64,000 bases of DNA from GCA-2708415 sp964353185 (GTDB lineage Bacteria; Pseudomonadota; Alphaproteobacteria; Micavibrionales; Micavibrionaceae): NCBI GenBank assembly GCA_964353185.1, contig CAYGUV010000003.1, forward strand, positions 83,021 through 147,020. Direction: 5' to 3'. Every line of letters starts with the position of its first letter. Position 1 is the first letter of the stretch. The notes under the pieces are model-generated. The model searched no databases. It was not told where the DNA came from and was given only the letters and a program-made list of their open reading frames with translations. This document shows positions 16,718 to 24,992 of this stretch, piece by piece. The position numbers and the translations under genes were made by a program.

Positions 16718-17817
16718 GCGAACCCCTCTAACTTTAAATTTCCCAATGATGAAAATGCGATCACTTTAAACAGCTCTCCCATTTCTTTGTCTTTAGTCTT
16801 AGTTCCGATCAATCGGTTAAGGCTTGCCTCTATATCTTGCACCTGTTGACCCGAAGCATTTTTTGTTAATTGCGCCGCACGATGTGCAATACCAAGACGG
16901 GTAAGAAAGTATTTTTGGGATACAGGCCCATATAACGTCAAATTATTCTCTAATATCAACGTCCCCAAATGGGCGAAGTTGATATGGGCGGTTAAATCGC
17001 ACTCTCCTGGGTTCTCTAACACGGAACAAAACTGGTGGTTCATGACCGCCTGTAGGGTTGTGCCATAGGTCGGAACATTATAGCCGTAATCAATAAATAT
17101 CCCTATACCGCCTTGATTTATAATCATTTTTGATAAACAAAGGATGAAATCTTGAAGTTCATGTAATACTTCAACTTGATCCCCCTTTTGTGGTGGGAAC
17201 ATCATGCGTGGAATAATGGCTATTTTGTCCAAATCAGCTTGCTTTTTGCTATAACGATACGACCCGTTTTTATCGATATCCACAGTGTTTTCCACCCACT
17301 TATCCCCATCATAGGTATATTGGGCCACGGGCAACGCATCCAAAAACTCGTTCCCTATCACAATAATAGGTGCATCAGAGGGGAGCGTTTTCAAATCACT
17401 GTGCCATGTAACATTGCCATAGGATGCCAGTGTATCTTGCTGTTTAGATTTTAAAATCGGGCTCATCTCCACCAAATGAATGCCAACCGCGTGATGAAAA
17501 TTCTCAACCTTATTTGTGGCGCGTAAGATGTCATGCATCAACGTGCCGCGTCCTGGTCCGACTTCTATTAAATAAAACGGATCAGGGGCCCCCATTTGCA
17601 TCCAACTATCGACAATCCATGCCCCTATAACCTCCCCAAACATCTGTGAAATCTCAGGCGCAGTAGTAAAATCGCCTGACGCGCCAAACGGGTCACGCGT
17701 GTTATAATACCCATATTCAGGATGCCCCAAACAAAGGCGCATATATTCTTCTATGGCTATGCCGCCCTTTGTCTCTTTAATACGTTTGTCTATGATCTGC
17801 TTTAAAGCATCACTCAT
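16714..17817 (-). CDS. MidA/NDUFAF7-family SAM-dependent methyltransferase
   Basis: 367 residues. The N-terminal EEYMRLCLGHPEYGYYNTRD and the SAM-binding LIEVGPGRGTLMHDILRA (near 104-121) are diagnostic, as are GNEFLDALP and the C-terminal half typical of the family. The mitochondrial homologue NDUFAF7 symmetrically dimethylates an Arg of complex I subunit NDUFS2. The bacterial substrate is not established. It lies 6 bases after lgt and overlaps pgeF by 4 bases. Confidence 0.9.
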   Translation of the reverse strand: MSDALKQIIDKRIKETKGGIAIEEYMRLCLGHPEYGYYNTRDPFGASGDFTTAPEISQMFGEVIGAWIVDSWMQMGAPDPFYLIEVGPGRGTLMHDILRATNKVENFHHAVGIHLVEMSPILKSKQQDTLASYGNVTWHSDLKTLPSDAPIIVIGNEFLDALPVAQYTYDGDKWVENTVDIDKNGSYRYSKKQADLDKIAIIPRMMFPPQKGDQVEVLHELQDFILCLSKMIINQGGIGIFIDYGYNVPTYGTTLQAVMNHQFCSVLENPGECDLTAHINFAHLGTLILENNLTLYGPVSQKYFLTRLGIAHRAAQLTKNASGQQVQDIEASLNRLIGTKTKDKEMGELFKVIAFSSLGNLKLEGFA

Positions 17818-17823
17818 TAGGGT

Positions 17824-18648
17824 TTAAACCCCTTGCGCAGCGCGCTTTTTTAAAATGGCATAGCCAATAACGCCCACCCCTAACATAACCATTGGCACGC
17901 TTAGGATTTGACCCATTGAAACACTACCCCAGATAAAGCCTAAATGCGCGTCAGGCTCACGAAAGTTCTCAATGAACATGCGGAATAATCCATAGCCCGC
18001 CAAAAATGCCCCCGTTACAACGCCAGGCATATTGCGCGTTACACGCCACTTATAAAGGCCAAAGAGAATAAAGAACAAAACAAAACCTTCCAACGCCGAC
18101 TCATAAAGCTGGCTCGGGTGACGCGGTGCATCGCCCGCATACGGGAAAACAACGCCCCATGCCTTATCGGTTGTGCGTCCCCATAACTCCCCATTGACAA
18201 AATTGGCAATACGGCCAAAAAACACGCCAATGGGCACGGCCGCACAAACAATATCCGTCAGGCGTAACAACGCAATCTTCTTAAAAAACGCATAAAGGAA
18301 AAGAGCCAAAATAACACCAAGCGCGCCACCATGAAACGCCATGCCCCCTTCCCATATCTTAAACGCGCTGAGCGGGTTTTGCGCATATAAAGGCAATTGA
18401 TAAAACAAGACATAGCCAATACGCCCCCCTAAAATGACCCCCAAAACCGCATAGGGTAAGAAATCATCAATATGTTCCCTCGTGGGGAAGCGTTTTGACT
18501 TTTCCGTATCACTTCCCATCCCCACCAGATAAAGCGCATATTTCCATCCACCTAGGAAACCTACCAAATACGCAAGCGCATACCAACGCACCACCAAAGG
18601 GCCAACCGAAAACGCAATAGGATCAATATTTGGAAAATCAATAGCCAT
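17824..18648 (-). CDS. lgt: prolipoprotein diacylglyceryl transferase
   Basis: 274 residues, about seven transmembrane helices. Lgt signatures present are RWYALAYLVGFLGGW, GVILGGRIGYVLFY, MAFHGGALG, GRIANFVNGELWGR and RHPSQLYE near the C-terminal half. It transfers diacylglycerol from phosphatidylglycerol to the lipobox Cys at the inner membrane; at least three candidate lipoprotein substrates are encoded in this window (starts at 43926, 53119 and 59125). Its ATG overlaps the hldD stop (TAATG). Confidence 0.96.
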   Translation of the reverse strand: MAIDFPNIDPIAFSVGPLVVRWYALAYLVGFLGGWKYALYLVGMGSDTEKSKRFPTREHIDDFLPYAVLGVILGGRIGYVLFYQLPLYAQNPLSAFKIWEGGMAFHGGALGVILALFLYAFFKKIALLRLTDIVCAAVPIGVFFGRIANFVNGELWGRTTDKAWGVVFPYAGDAPRHPSQLYESALEGFVLFFILFGLYKWRVTRNMPGVVTGAFLAGYGLFRMFIENFREPDAHLGFIWGSVSMGQILSVPMVMLGVGVIGYAILKKRAAQGV

Positions 18649-19637
18649 TATAAATACCGATCTTCCTTACTCATATAATTCTGAACATAATCGGCCACGC
18701 CCTCTTCCAATGAGGTAAAGTCCGCGTTAAACCCTGCTTGGCGAAGTTTATCCATGCTTGCTTGGGTGAAATATTGATATTTATCACGCAGCTGCTCTGG
18801 CATATCGATATAATTAATCTTCGGCTCTTTACCGGCGGCCTTAAATGTTGCCTCGGCCAAATCTTTAAAGCTGCGCGCTTCCCCTGTGCCCACATTAAAT
18901 AACCCACAAACTTTTGGCTGTTTAAGCAAGAACATCATCACCGCAACACAGTCTTTAACATAGACAAAATCACGCAACTGCCCCCCATCGTCATAATCAG
19001 GGTGGTGCGATTTAAACAGCTTGGCCGTTGCCCCCGCCATCACTTGCGGATATAGCTTACAAATCACGCTCATCTGGTCTTCCTTATGATATTCATTCGG
19101 GCCATAAACATTAAAAAACTTTAATCCTGCCCATTGTGGGGGGATCGGTTCATTTTTGGTCTCTAACACCCGTGCAACGCGGCGGTCAAAAACATGCTTG
19201 GACCACCCATAGGCGTTAAGGGGTTGATATTGCTCCAATTCTTGTGGGGATTGCACATCCTCAAACCCTTGATTACCATCACCATATGTGGCCGCGCTTG
19301 ATGCGTAGATGAACCTTTTTTGGTTTTTACCGCACCATTTCCAAAGGCGACGTGATAAAACAACATTCGTCTCAACAATCAAATCCACATCTGTTTCTGT
19401 CGTGCTAGAGATTGCACCAAGATGGAAAATCACTTCGATATCATCGGCATGCGTCTCAAGGTAATCAAACAAACGATCTGGATGAACAATATCTTTTACT
19501 TCACGCTTTGCAATATTGCGCCATTTATCCCCTTCACCAAAGGTGTCACAAATGACAATATCCTCGTGCCCCGCTTCTTCCAATGCGCAGACCAAGTTTG
19601 ATCCAATAAATCCTGTTCCGCCTGTCACAATAATCAT
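18648..19637 (-). CDS. hldD: ADP-L-glycero-D-manno-heptose 6-epimerase
   Basis: 329 residues, an extended short-chain dehydrogenase. It has the NADP-binding TGGTGFIGSNLV (5-16), the catalytic Tyr/Lys pair in NAYGWSKHVFD, FFNVYGPNEYHK, and GEGDKWRNI, typical of HldD. It makes L,D-heptose for the lipopolysaccharide inner core, implying a heptose-containing LPS. It is the first gene of a tightly coupled operon with lgt, midA and pgeF, and is divergent from ubiK. Confidence 0.93.
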   Translation of the reverse strand: MIIVTGGTGFIGSNLVCALEEAGHEDIVICDTFGEGDKWRNIAKREVKDIVHPDRLFDYLETHADDIEVIFHLGAISSTTETDVDLIVETNVVLSRRLWKWCGKNQKRFIYASSAATYGDGNQGFEDVQSPQELEQYQPLNAYGWSKHVFDRRVARVLETKNEPIPPQWAGLKFFNVYGPNEYHKEDQMSVICKLYPQVMAGATAKLFKSHHPDYDDGGQLRDFVYVKDCVAVMMFLLKQPKVCGLFNVGTGEARSFKDLAEATFKAAGKEPKINYIDMPEQLRDKYQYFTQASMDKLRQAGFNADFTSLEEGVADYVQNYMSKEDRYL

Positions 19638-19761
19638 CTTATCCGCTTTCTTTTTATAATAGTGGATAGCCTGTCATTTGGCCCACTCTTGCCTTGAATA
19701 ATAATCGGTTTCAGTGATATCACAATAGAAAGCAAATAAAAACAAATAAGCCAATAAGATC

Positions 19762-19983
19762 ATGTCAAAATCAAACAAAATCTTCGAAGATATCACCCAA
19801 CTCGCCAGTAGCGCCGCCGGTTTAATGAACGATGTAAAGACACAAATTCATGATGATGTGAAAATCCGCGTTGAAGAAATGGCGACAAAGCTTGACCTTG
19901 TCCCGCGTGAGGACTTTGAAAAACTTGAGGCGCAAGTCGCTGACTTAACCGCGCGCCTCAAAAAACTAGAAGATAAAAAGTAA
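19762..19983 (+). CDS. ubiK: UbiK/BMFP accessory factor
   Basis: 73 residues. The amphipathic N-terminal helix (FEDITQLASSAAGLMNDV) and the C-terminal coiled coil with VPREDFEKLEAQVADLTARL are typical of the UbiK/YqiC (BMFP) family. UbiK helps ubiquinone synthesis by working with UbiJ and may bind lipid. The gene is commonly divergent from the lgt operon in alphaproteobacteria, as here. Length is normal. It is followed 22 bases later by the YbjN-like gene. Confidence 0.88.
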   Translation: MSKSNKIFEDITQLASSAAGLMNDVKTQIHDDVKIRVEEMATKLDLVPREDFEKLEAQVADLTARLKKLEDKK

Positions 19984-20005
19984 GAGCCAGCAGAAAAGAT
20001 CAATT

Positions 20006-20557
20006 ATGCAAGAACAAACAAAATCAATTGATTTATATGACGAGGTCAGCAACCCCATTGATGGTCTCGAAGACATTATGTTGCGAAACGATTGGGTGTT
20101 TGAACGCCGCACCGAAGATGAGCTAACCGTTCAAATCACAGGGAAAATGGGCGAATACCGCATGGCCTTTATCTGGCAGGAAGAATTCAGCGCCATTCAA
20201 TTTATCTGCGCCCCAGACTTACGCATCCATAGCGACCATTTCCTTGAGGCCGCTCAGGTAATGAACGACATTAATGCAAAATTATGGCTTGGCCATTTTG
20301 ACATGCGTATTTCTGATAAGCTTGTTGAACATGCGGGTGATGCCCTCCAATCAACCGCCATTCCCTGCTTTCGTCATACAACATTGATGCGTGGACAAGT
20401 CGAAAGCTCAGGCGTAGAACCTATGGAAGACTTAATTGATGTTGCCATCGCAGAGTGTGAGCGTTATTTCATGACATTTTCTTTGCTTTCCGAAACGGCT
20501 GTGAATGACGCCAATCAGCTATCATTTGCGATGATGGATGTTGCAGGGTCTTCTTAA
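20006..20557 (+). CDS. YbjN domain-containing protein
   Basis: 183 residues. The order of features matches alphaproteobacterial YbjN proteins: DWVFERRTEDELTVQITGKMGEY-type N-terminal strand pair, WQEEFSAIQFICAPDL, LWLGHFD, and a long helix with AIAECERYFMTF. The fold resembles type III secretion chaperones; its role is unclear, although E. coli YbjN affects stress and motility. It sits between ubiK and proC, a recurring neighbourhood. Cytosolic, no signal peptide. Confidence 0.85.
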   Translation: MQEQTKSIDLYDEVSNPIDGLEDIMLRNDWVFERRTEDELTVQITGKMGEYRMAFIWQEEFSAIQFICAPDLRIHSDHFLEAAQVMNDINAKLWLGHFDMRISDKLVEHAGDALQSTAIPCFRHTTLMRGQVESSGVEPMEDLIDVAIAECERYFMTFSLLSETAVNDANQLSFAMMDVAGSS

Positions 20558-20601
20558 AAGAGTGCTACGCGCTAAAACTCAAAAACGGGTCATATAAAAT
20601 C

Positions 20602-21411
20602 ATGCCTTCTTATAATATTGTGCTCATCGGATGCGGTAATATGGGACGGGCCCTCCTTGACTCATGGCATGACTCACATTTGATTCACAAAGCGCAAATC
20701 ATTGACCCCGCCGAACAACTCCCTGAAATAAAAGGGAAAAATAAAGTGTTTCACGTGAAACACATATCAGCCGCGGATTTCCGAGACATCGATATTTGCG
20801 TCATTGCGGTCAAACCGCAAATCATAGATGGCGTCTGCAACGATTTAAACCAATATTGTGATGGGTCATTTGCGGTTCTCTCAATCGCTGCAGGAAAACC
20901 AATTTCTTTCTTTGAAAACATCTTGCCAAAAGACACACCTATTATCCGTACCATGCCCAACACCCCCGCCATGGTGCAAAAGGGATTCACGGCCCTCATC
21001 GCAAATGGCGCAACGACGGACACGCACAAACAATGCGCGAGCGATTTATTCTCCGCCAGTGGTGAAATCAACTGGATTAGCGATGAAAAACAGATGGACG
21101 CCGTCACGGCACTATCGGGGTCTGGGCCCGCCTATATGTTTTATTTTATAGAGGCACTGACAATAGCAGGCATTGAAAATGGATTAGAGCCAAATATGGC
21201 CGCAACCATGGCGCGTCAAACAGTGATAGGCGCGGCGGCACTGGCGGACAGCCAACCCAATATTACACCTGAAACATTACGTCAAAACGTGACAAGCAAA
21301 GGCGGCACAACCCAAGCAGGCTTAGACATATTAATGGATGGTCGTTTTCAAGAGATAATAACCGAAACCATTATGGCGGCAAAAAAACGCAGTGAAGAGC
21401 TAGCAGATTAA
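20602..21411 (+). CDS. proC: pyrroline-5-carboxylate reductase
   Basis: 269 residues. It has the Rossmann motif IVLIGCGNMGRALLDSW near 5-21, AVKPQIIDGV, RTMPNTPAMVQKG and the signature ALSGSGPAYMFYFIEAL near 171-187. It reduces P5C to proline with NAD(P)H. It ends the short forward run ubiK-ybjN-proC and converges with tsaB across 12 bases. Confidence 0.96.
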   Translation: MPSYNIVLIGCGNMGRALLDSWHDSHLIHKAQIIDPAEQLPEIKGKNKVFHVKHISAADFRDIDICVIAVKPQIIDGVCNDLNQYCDGSFAVLSIAAGKPISFFENILPKDTPIIRTMPNTPAMVQKGFTALIANGATTDTHKQCASDLFSASGEINWISDEKQMDAVTALSGSGPAYMFYFIEALTIAGIENGLEPNMAATMARQTVIGAAALADSQPNITPETLRQNVTSKGGTTQAGLDILMDGRFQEIITETIMAAKKRSEELAD

Positions 21412-21423
21412 ATACCCGAAACT

Positions 21424-22167
21424 TTAAGGTGACGCAATTTTGCGCGGCTTGTGTTTAGGCTTTGACGTATCAGCCCCGCGGAGGTAGAGCGGCTCTATCC
21501 GTGGCATATCAGGTTCCATACTATCATATTGCTCACGCGCTAAAGATGTTAGAATTTCCGCAGTAGGATAGGATATGGCCGTTAGAAACTGTACATGATT
21601 CAAATCTGCCCTGTGGCCTTGCCCCTCATTTTCCGCTTTTGCCTTGAGCGCATTTTGAAACCTTTGGATTGCATCCCCCCCCACGGCAAAGCTTCCCCTT
21701 GGTGCTTTACTTACGATATCCTCTGCAGAGGCCGCAAAAGGTTTACCTATGGGTGTGTAAGCTTGATCGTAATAACAGGCGTAAAAATCTTGGCGTTTGG
21801 TTTCTAAAACAATTAAGAGATTACCATCATGATTACTGACATCATAATGACGCGCCATTAGGTCAAGCGTGTTGATGCCCATCACAGGTTTATTCAATGA
21901 AAGCCCCAGTGTTTTTGCCGTTGTCATGCCAATACGCAGCCCAGTAAAAGACCCAGGCCCAATCATGCACGCAATTGCATCTAAATCCTGAAATGTAGCT
22001 CCCCCCTCCTCCAGTACATTTTGAAGCATGGGGATGAGTAATGACGCCTGCTCCCGCGCGGTTTCTTTGTGCCGTGAGACAATACGCCCATCAGAAAGCG
22101 AAAGGGCAATCGTTACCCCGCCAAGCGCAGTATCAAAGGTCAATATTTGCGGTGTTTTTAAAGCCAT
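21424..22167 (-). CDS. tsaB: tRNA threonylcarbamoyladenosine biosynthesis protein TsaB
   Basis: 247 residues. N-terminal ILTFDTALGGVTIALS and the segment MIGPGSFTGLRIGMTTAKTL identify TsaB, the inactive TsaD paralogue that scaffolds t6A synthesis with TsaD and TsaE. The Pro/Lys-rich C terminus is slightly extended. The usual partner rimI is not adjacent. In many alphaproteobacteria nifU lies directly upstream; here an opposite-strand gene has been inserted between them. Confidence 0.93.
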   Translation of the reverse strand: MALKTPQILTFDTALGGVTIALSLSDGRIVSRHKETAREQASLLIPMLQNVLEEGGATFQDLDAIACMIGPGSFTGLRIGMTTAKTLGLSLNKPVMGINTLDLMARHYDVSNHDGNLLIVLETKRQDFYACYYDQAYTPIGKPFAASAEDIVSKAPRGSFAVGGDAIQRFQNALKAKAENEGQGHRADLNHVQFLTAISYPTAEILTSLAREQYDSMEPDMPRIEPLYLRGADTSKPKHKPRKIASP

Positions 22168-22255
22168 ATGTTTTATTATCGTATTATGATCTTAAATCAA
22201 ACTGTTTCAGCATGATTTTATTGATATTTATCCCTTTATCCGATACATAAATCCT

Positions 22256-23299
22256 ATGCACTTCAAATATATAATCGGGATTGGAATGGCCCTCGCCTTG
22301 TTGGTGTTTTTGTTTTTACAAAATGATCCGCCAACATCGACTGAGCAGGTCCAAAGCAAAAATAATTCAAATACGCTTCATATTTTATATTATGACAATA
22401 TCGAATATGAAGAAGATCCCTATCAATTTTTAAATGGATTAGCCTTTAACGATTTTAAAAACCATCTTACATTTTTTCAAGATGAAGCATACGAGGTCAT
22501 TGCACTAGATCAAATAGACACAATATTAACCCGCGCCAGCGCAATTTCAAAAAAATATGTCGCCATCGTTTTAAACACGCAAGACGAAGAAGCCTTAGCA
22601 CACGCATATCCGTTAGCAAAACGATACGGATTTCCCGTTAATTTCAGCGTTAATTCATTGGAATTAAATAATAAAAACGTTGATAACGACCTCATAAAAC
22701 TACCTTTATTAAATATCAACACAAATGCAGAAACAACTGATTTAATTGCAAAATTACTAAACGACGAAACGAGCCGTTTTCGCGATATTTTTTCGAAGAC
22801 GCCACGTAGCATTATGATTTCAAACACATTTTTCTTTCAAAAGAATAAAGCCATTATTGAGCGTTATGATTTTGAAAAAATATACTTACCAACCAATCAA
22901 GCCAACAACATCAATGCCCTTAACGACATAATATCATATATAAACGTAACGCCATCATTTAGTCATCTGGACGTTTTAGAAACGTATATGAACCGTCAAC
23001 CGTTTGAATATAGCAACCTGATTTTTATCCAAAATGATAATAATGATGGAAAAACGACCAATATCTCATGGGGGCTCACCCTTCCCCAAGCCATTACACC
23101 GAATGACAGCCCCATCCAGTGCATGGCATCAAATGGAACAAAAGCAGTCATATATATAATTGAAAATCGAATAGAAATTCGCCTATCGCGCGATATATCA
23201 CAAGATGCATTAAAAGTGCATTGCACCAAGGCAATATTAGATAAAAACTTAAATAAAACAAATAATTACCAATATATGGTTCTGCATGAACCATCATAA
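22256..23299 (+). CDS. membrane-anchored, apparently inactive polysaccharide-deacetylase-like protein
   Basis: 347 residues. A signal anchor (about 4-22) places the rest in the periplasm. Residues 40-135 follow the layout of NodB-type deacetylases: LHILYYDNI, FNDFKNHLTFFQDEAYEVIALDQI, a predicted strand YVAIVLNTQDEEALAHAYPL and YGFPVNFSV. In active enzymes the strand reads roughly TFDDG; here it is VLNTQ (105-109), so the catalytic and metal Asp pair is missing, and I see no HxxxH motif. It may be a carbohydrate-binding or accessory remnant. It is AT-rich and oriented against its neighbours. The family call is by pattern only. Confidence 0.55.
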   Translation: MHFKYIIGIGMALALLVFLFLQNDPPTSTEQVQSKNNSNTLHILYYDNIEYEEDPYQFLNGLAFNDFKNHLTFFQDEAYEVIALDQIDTILTRASAISKKYVAIVLNTQDEEALAHAYPLAKRYGFPVNFSVNSLELNNKNVDNDLIKLPLLNINTNAETTDLIAKLLNDETSRFRDIFSKTPRSIMISNTFFFQKNKAIIERYDFEKIYLPTNQANNINALNDIISYINVTPSFSHLDVLETYMNRQPFEYSNLIFIQNDNNDGKTTNISWGLTLPQAITPNDSPIQCMASNGTKAVIYIIENRIEIRLSRDISQDALKVHCTKAILDKNLNKTNNYQYMVLHEPS

Positions 23300-23316
23300 A
23301 GACCCGCGCCTATAAT

Positions 23317-23874
23317 CTAATATTCTTCGGCTTGGCGGACTTCTAATACTTCGGGTACATAATGACGCAGCATGTTTTCAATGCCGCTTTTCAAGGTCAT
23401 GGTTGAGCTGGGGCAGCCGGCGCAGGCACCGCGCATGGTAAGGTAAACAATCCCCTCTTCAAAGCGGTTAAAGACAATATCGCCACCATCCATCGCAACC
23501 ATTGGGCGTACACGTTCCTCAAGCAGCTCTTTAATTTGAACCGTTAGCTCATCATCATCTTCTGAAATGGCGGTGTCGCTCTCCCCTGTTTCTTCATAAA
23601 AGGGAAACCCTGCGGTGATATGATCCATGATTAAGGCCATAATACGCGTTTGAAGGGGTTGCCACTGTGTGTCCTCTTCCTTTGTCACAGAGATGAAATC
23701 TGCGCCATAGAACACGCGGGTAATGTTGCCTAAACCAAACAGCTTTTCCGCCAATGGGTTCTTACTCGCCTCTTGCGGAGATTTATATTCTGCCAGGCCA
23801 GAAGACATGACGGTGCGTCCAGGTAAGAACTTCACGGTGTTGGGGTTTGGTGTCTCTTCGGTTTGTATAAACAT
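23317..23874 (-). CDS. NifU-family Fe-S cluster scaffold protein (NfuA-like)
   Basis: 185 residues. N-terminal MFIQTEETPNPNTVKFLPG and GADFISVTK mark the Nfu_N domain; the C-terminal NifU domain has VRPMVAMDGGDIVF and the cluster-binding Cys151/Cys154 in RGACAGCPSST. It carries and delivers Fe-S clusters. The frame is open upstream to a TTG, but the ATG at 23874 gives the canonical N terminus. It belongs to the murJ-trpS-nifU-tsaB neighbourhood common in alphaproteobacteria. Confidence 0.93.
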   Translation of the reverse strand: MFIQTEETPNPNTVKFLPGRTVMSSGLAEYKSPQEASKNPLAEKLFGLGNITRVFYGADFISVTKEEDTQWQPLQTRIMALIMDHITAGFPFYEETGESDTAISEDDDELTVQIKELLEERVRPMVAMDGGDIVFNRFEEGIVYLTMRGACAGCPSSTMTLKSGIENMLRHYVPEVLEVRQAEEY

Positions 23875-23969
23875 AGTTTTTTTTACATCCTTGCCGAATA
23901 AAGCGCAAGACAAGTTTACGCTTAAGCTTCTGTGTAAACATCGTCCACTAGATTTATTTCATATAAGGA

Positions 23970-24620
23970 TTAATTATAGCCGATTGTACCAGCAGAGCCT
24001 GTCTGTGCCCAAAAATATTGGTCAACATCTTTGAGGAAATTGGCGTAGTGGCCTGTTATTCTCTCATGGTAGATTTTTTTAAAATCGATTGATTTTATGA
24101 CACTTCGGAAATTACGCTCCCACTTTTCGTAGCTGTTGGCGTAAGACGAACATTCAACAACATAAAGCGTGTCATGATATAGCGACGCAAACATGATGCC
24201 GCGTCGTGAACTTTGGGCTGTGCCCTCGTTTGCACTATAAGATACGGTCGCGTAACTGGCAACCCAACGACCAAGGCCGCCCCCATCATAAACACGGCCA
24301 ATGTCATAATCATTGTAATGACCCATATATGATTTCCAAAAAGGAATGCTTACCGCCTCCTTTTGGACATCCCGTCCCAATGAAGGTGGAAAAATTGTAT
24401 AACGGTTATCATCATATGTTTGAATTTTGCAAGACGCGCCCTCGTTATTGGATGGGGCGGCGATTGTTAGGATAGTCGCATTATTGCTATTATTTTGTTT
24501 TTTCCAAGTGTCTGGGAAAGTCACTGTTAAACGGGATTTGGGATCTTGCCATAAAAAGTAATCCGCCAAAGCAGGTGTAGAAATAAGACATAGGAATAAA
24601 AATAGGATGATACGATTCAT
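23970..24620 (-). CDS. hypothetical exported protein, 216 aa
   Basis: 216 residues with a clear signal peptide (hydrophobic 4-17, cleavage after PALA near residue 19). The mature N terminus DYFLWQDPKSRLTVTFPDTW is a beta-rich segment seen in exported proteins of unknown function. There are two Cys (GASCKIQ and VVECSSYA), possibly a periplasmic disulfide. It lies upstream of nifU on the same strand, where a universal-stress-protein gene is often found in related genomes (recalled order). Confidence 0.72.
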   Translation of the reverse strand: MNRIILFLFLCLISTPALADYFLWQDPKSRLTVTFPDTWKKQNNSNNATILTIAAPSNNEGASCKIQTYDDNRYTIFPPSLGRDVQKEAVSIPFWKSYMGHYNDYDIGRVYDGGGLGRWVASYATVSYSANEGTAQSSRRGIMFASLYHDTLYVVECSSYANSYEKWERNFRSVIKSIDFKKIYHERITGHYANFLKDVDQYFWAQTGSAGTIGYN

Positions 24621-24674
24621 TCAAACAGTATATCGGATATCGTTGCGCAGAGACAAATTAAATTTTTAAGGTGG

Positions 24675-24718
24675 CCTTGGCCCCCAAGGGGTATTAACCC
24701 ATCCTTTTTTTAAAGGAT
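24675..24718 (-). terminator. two adjacent hairpins downstream of the 51-aa gene
   Basis: Two perfect inverted repeats lie side by side: CCTTGG-CCC-CCAAGG (24675-24689) and ATCCTTT-TTTT-AAAGGAT (24701-24718). On the minus strand they begin about 12 bases after the stop of the small gene at 24731. Neither has an ideal U-tract, so this could be a weak terminator, a processing site or an attenuator before the exported-protein gene. Confidence 0.4.
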
Positions 24719-24730
24719 AATCTATTTGGG

Positions 24731-24886
24731 TTATTTTGGCTGACCAACAGGTTCATCTTTTGGGCAAGCTGCAAACACTAGAGGTTCAGTGTAGAAACGA
24801 TCTGGCTTATGCTCCTTTGGTGGAGCAAAAATCTCTGCTAATGATGTAGCCGGCATTTCTGCAAATTCAATATCTTTTGGACACAT
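24731..24886 (-). CDS. small protein with two CPKD motifs, 51 aa
   Basis: A 51-codon reading frame fills the only gene-free stretch longer than 300 bases. The ATG at 24886 has a GAGGGG ribosome site 5 bases upstream, better than many genes here. The product begins MCPKDIEFAEMP and ends ACPKDEPVGQPK, so Cys-Pro-Lys-Asp occurs at both ends, at residues 2-5 and 41-44, with a Pro-rich centre. Paired Cys could bind metal or be lipidated or oxidised, but no family is recognised. Coding status rests on the ribosome site and composition. Confidence 0.55.
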   Translation of the reverse strand: MCPKDIEFAEMPATSLAEIFAPPKEHKPDRFYTEPLVFAACPKDEPVGQPK

Positions 24887-24992
24887 ATAACCCCTCATTT
24901 GTAATATATTTACAATTTAAGGATAAATGTTCTCATAAAATATCAAAATATGTCAAAAATTATTTTTGTCAAAGAGGCTAAACCTTTGAAAT

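Noticed and set aside
24621..24992. Possible tRNA or small RNA in the longest gene-free stretch
   Set aside because: No cloverleaf or TTCRA-type T-loop; the stretch holds a well-supported small coding frame and two simple hairpins instead.
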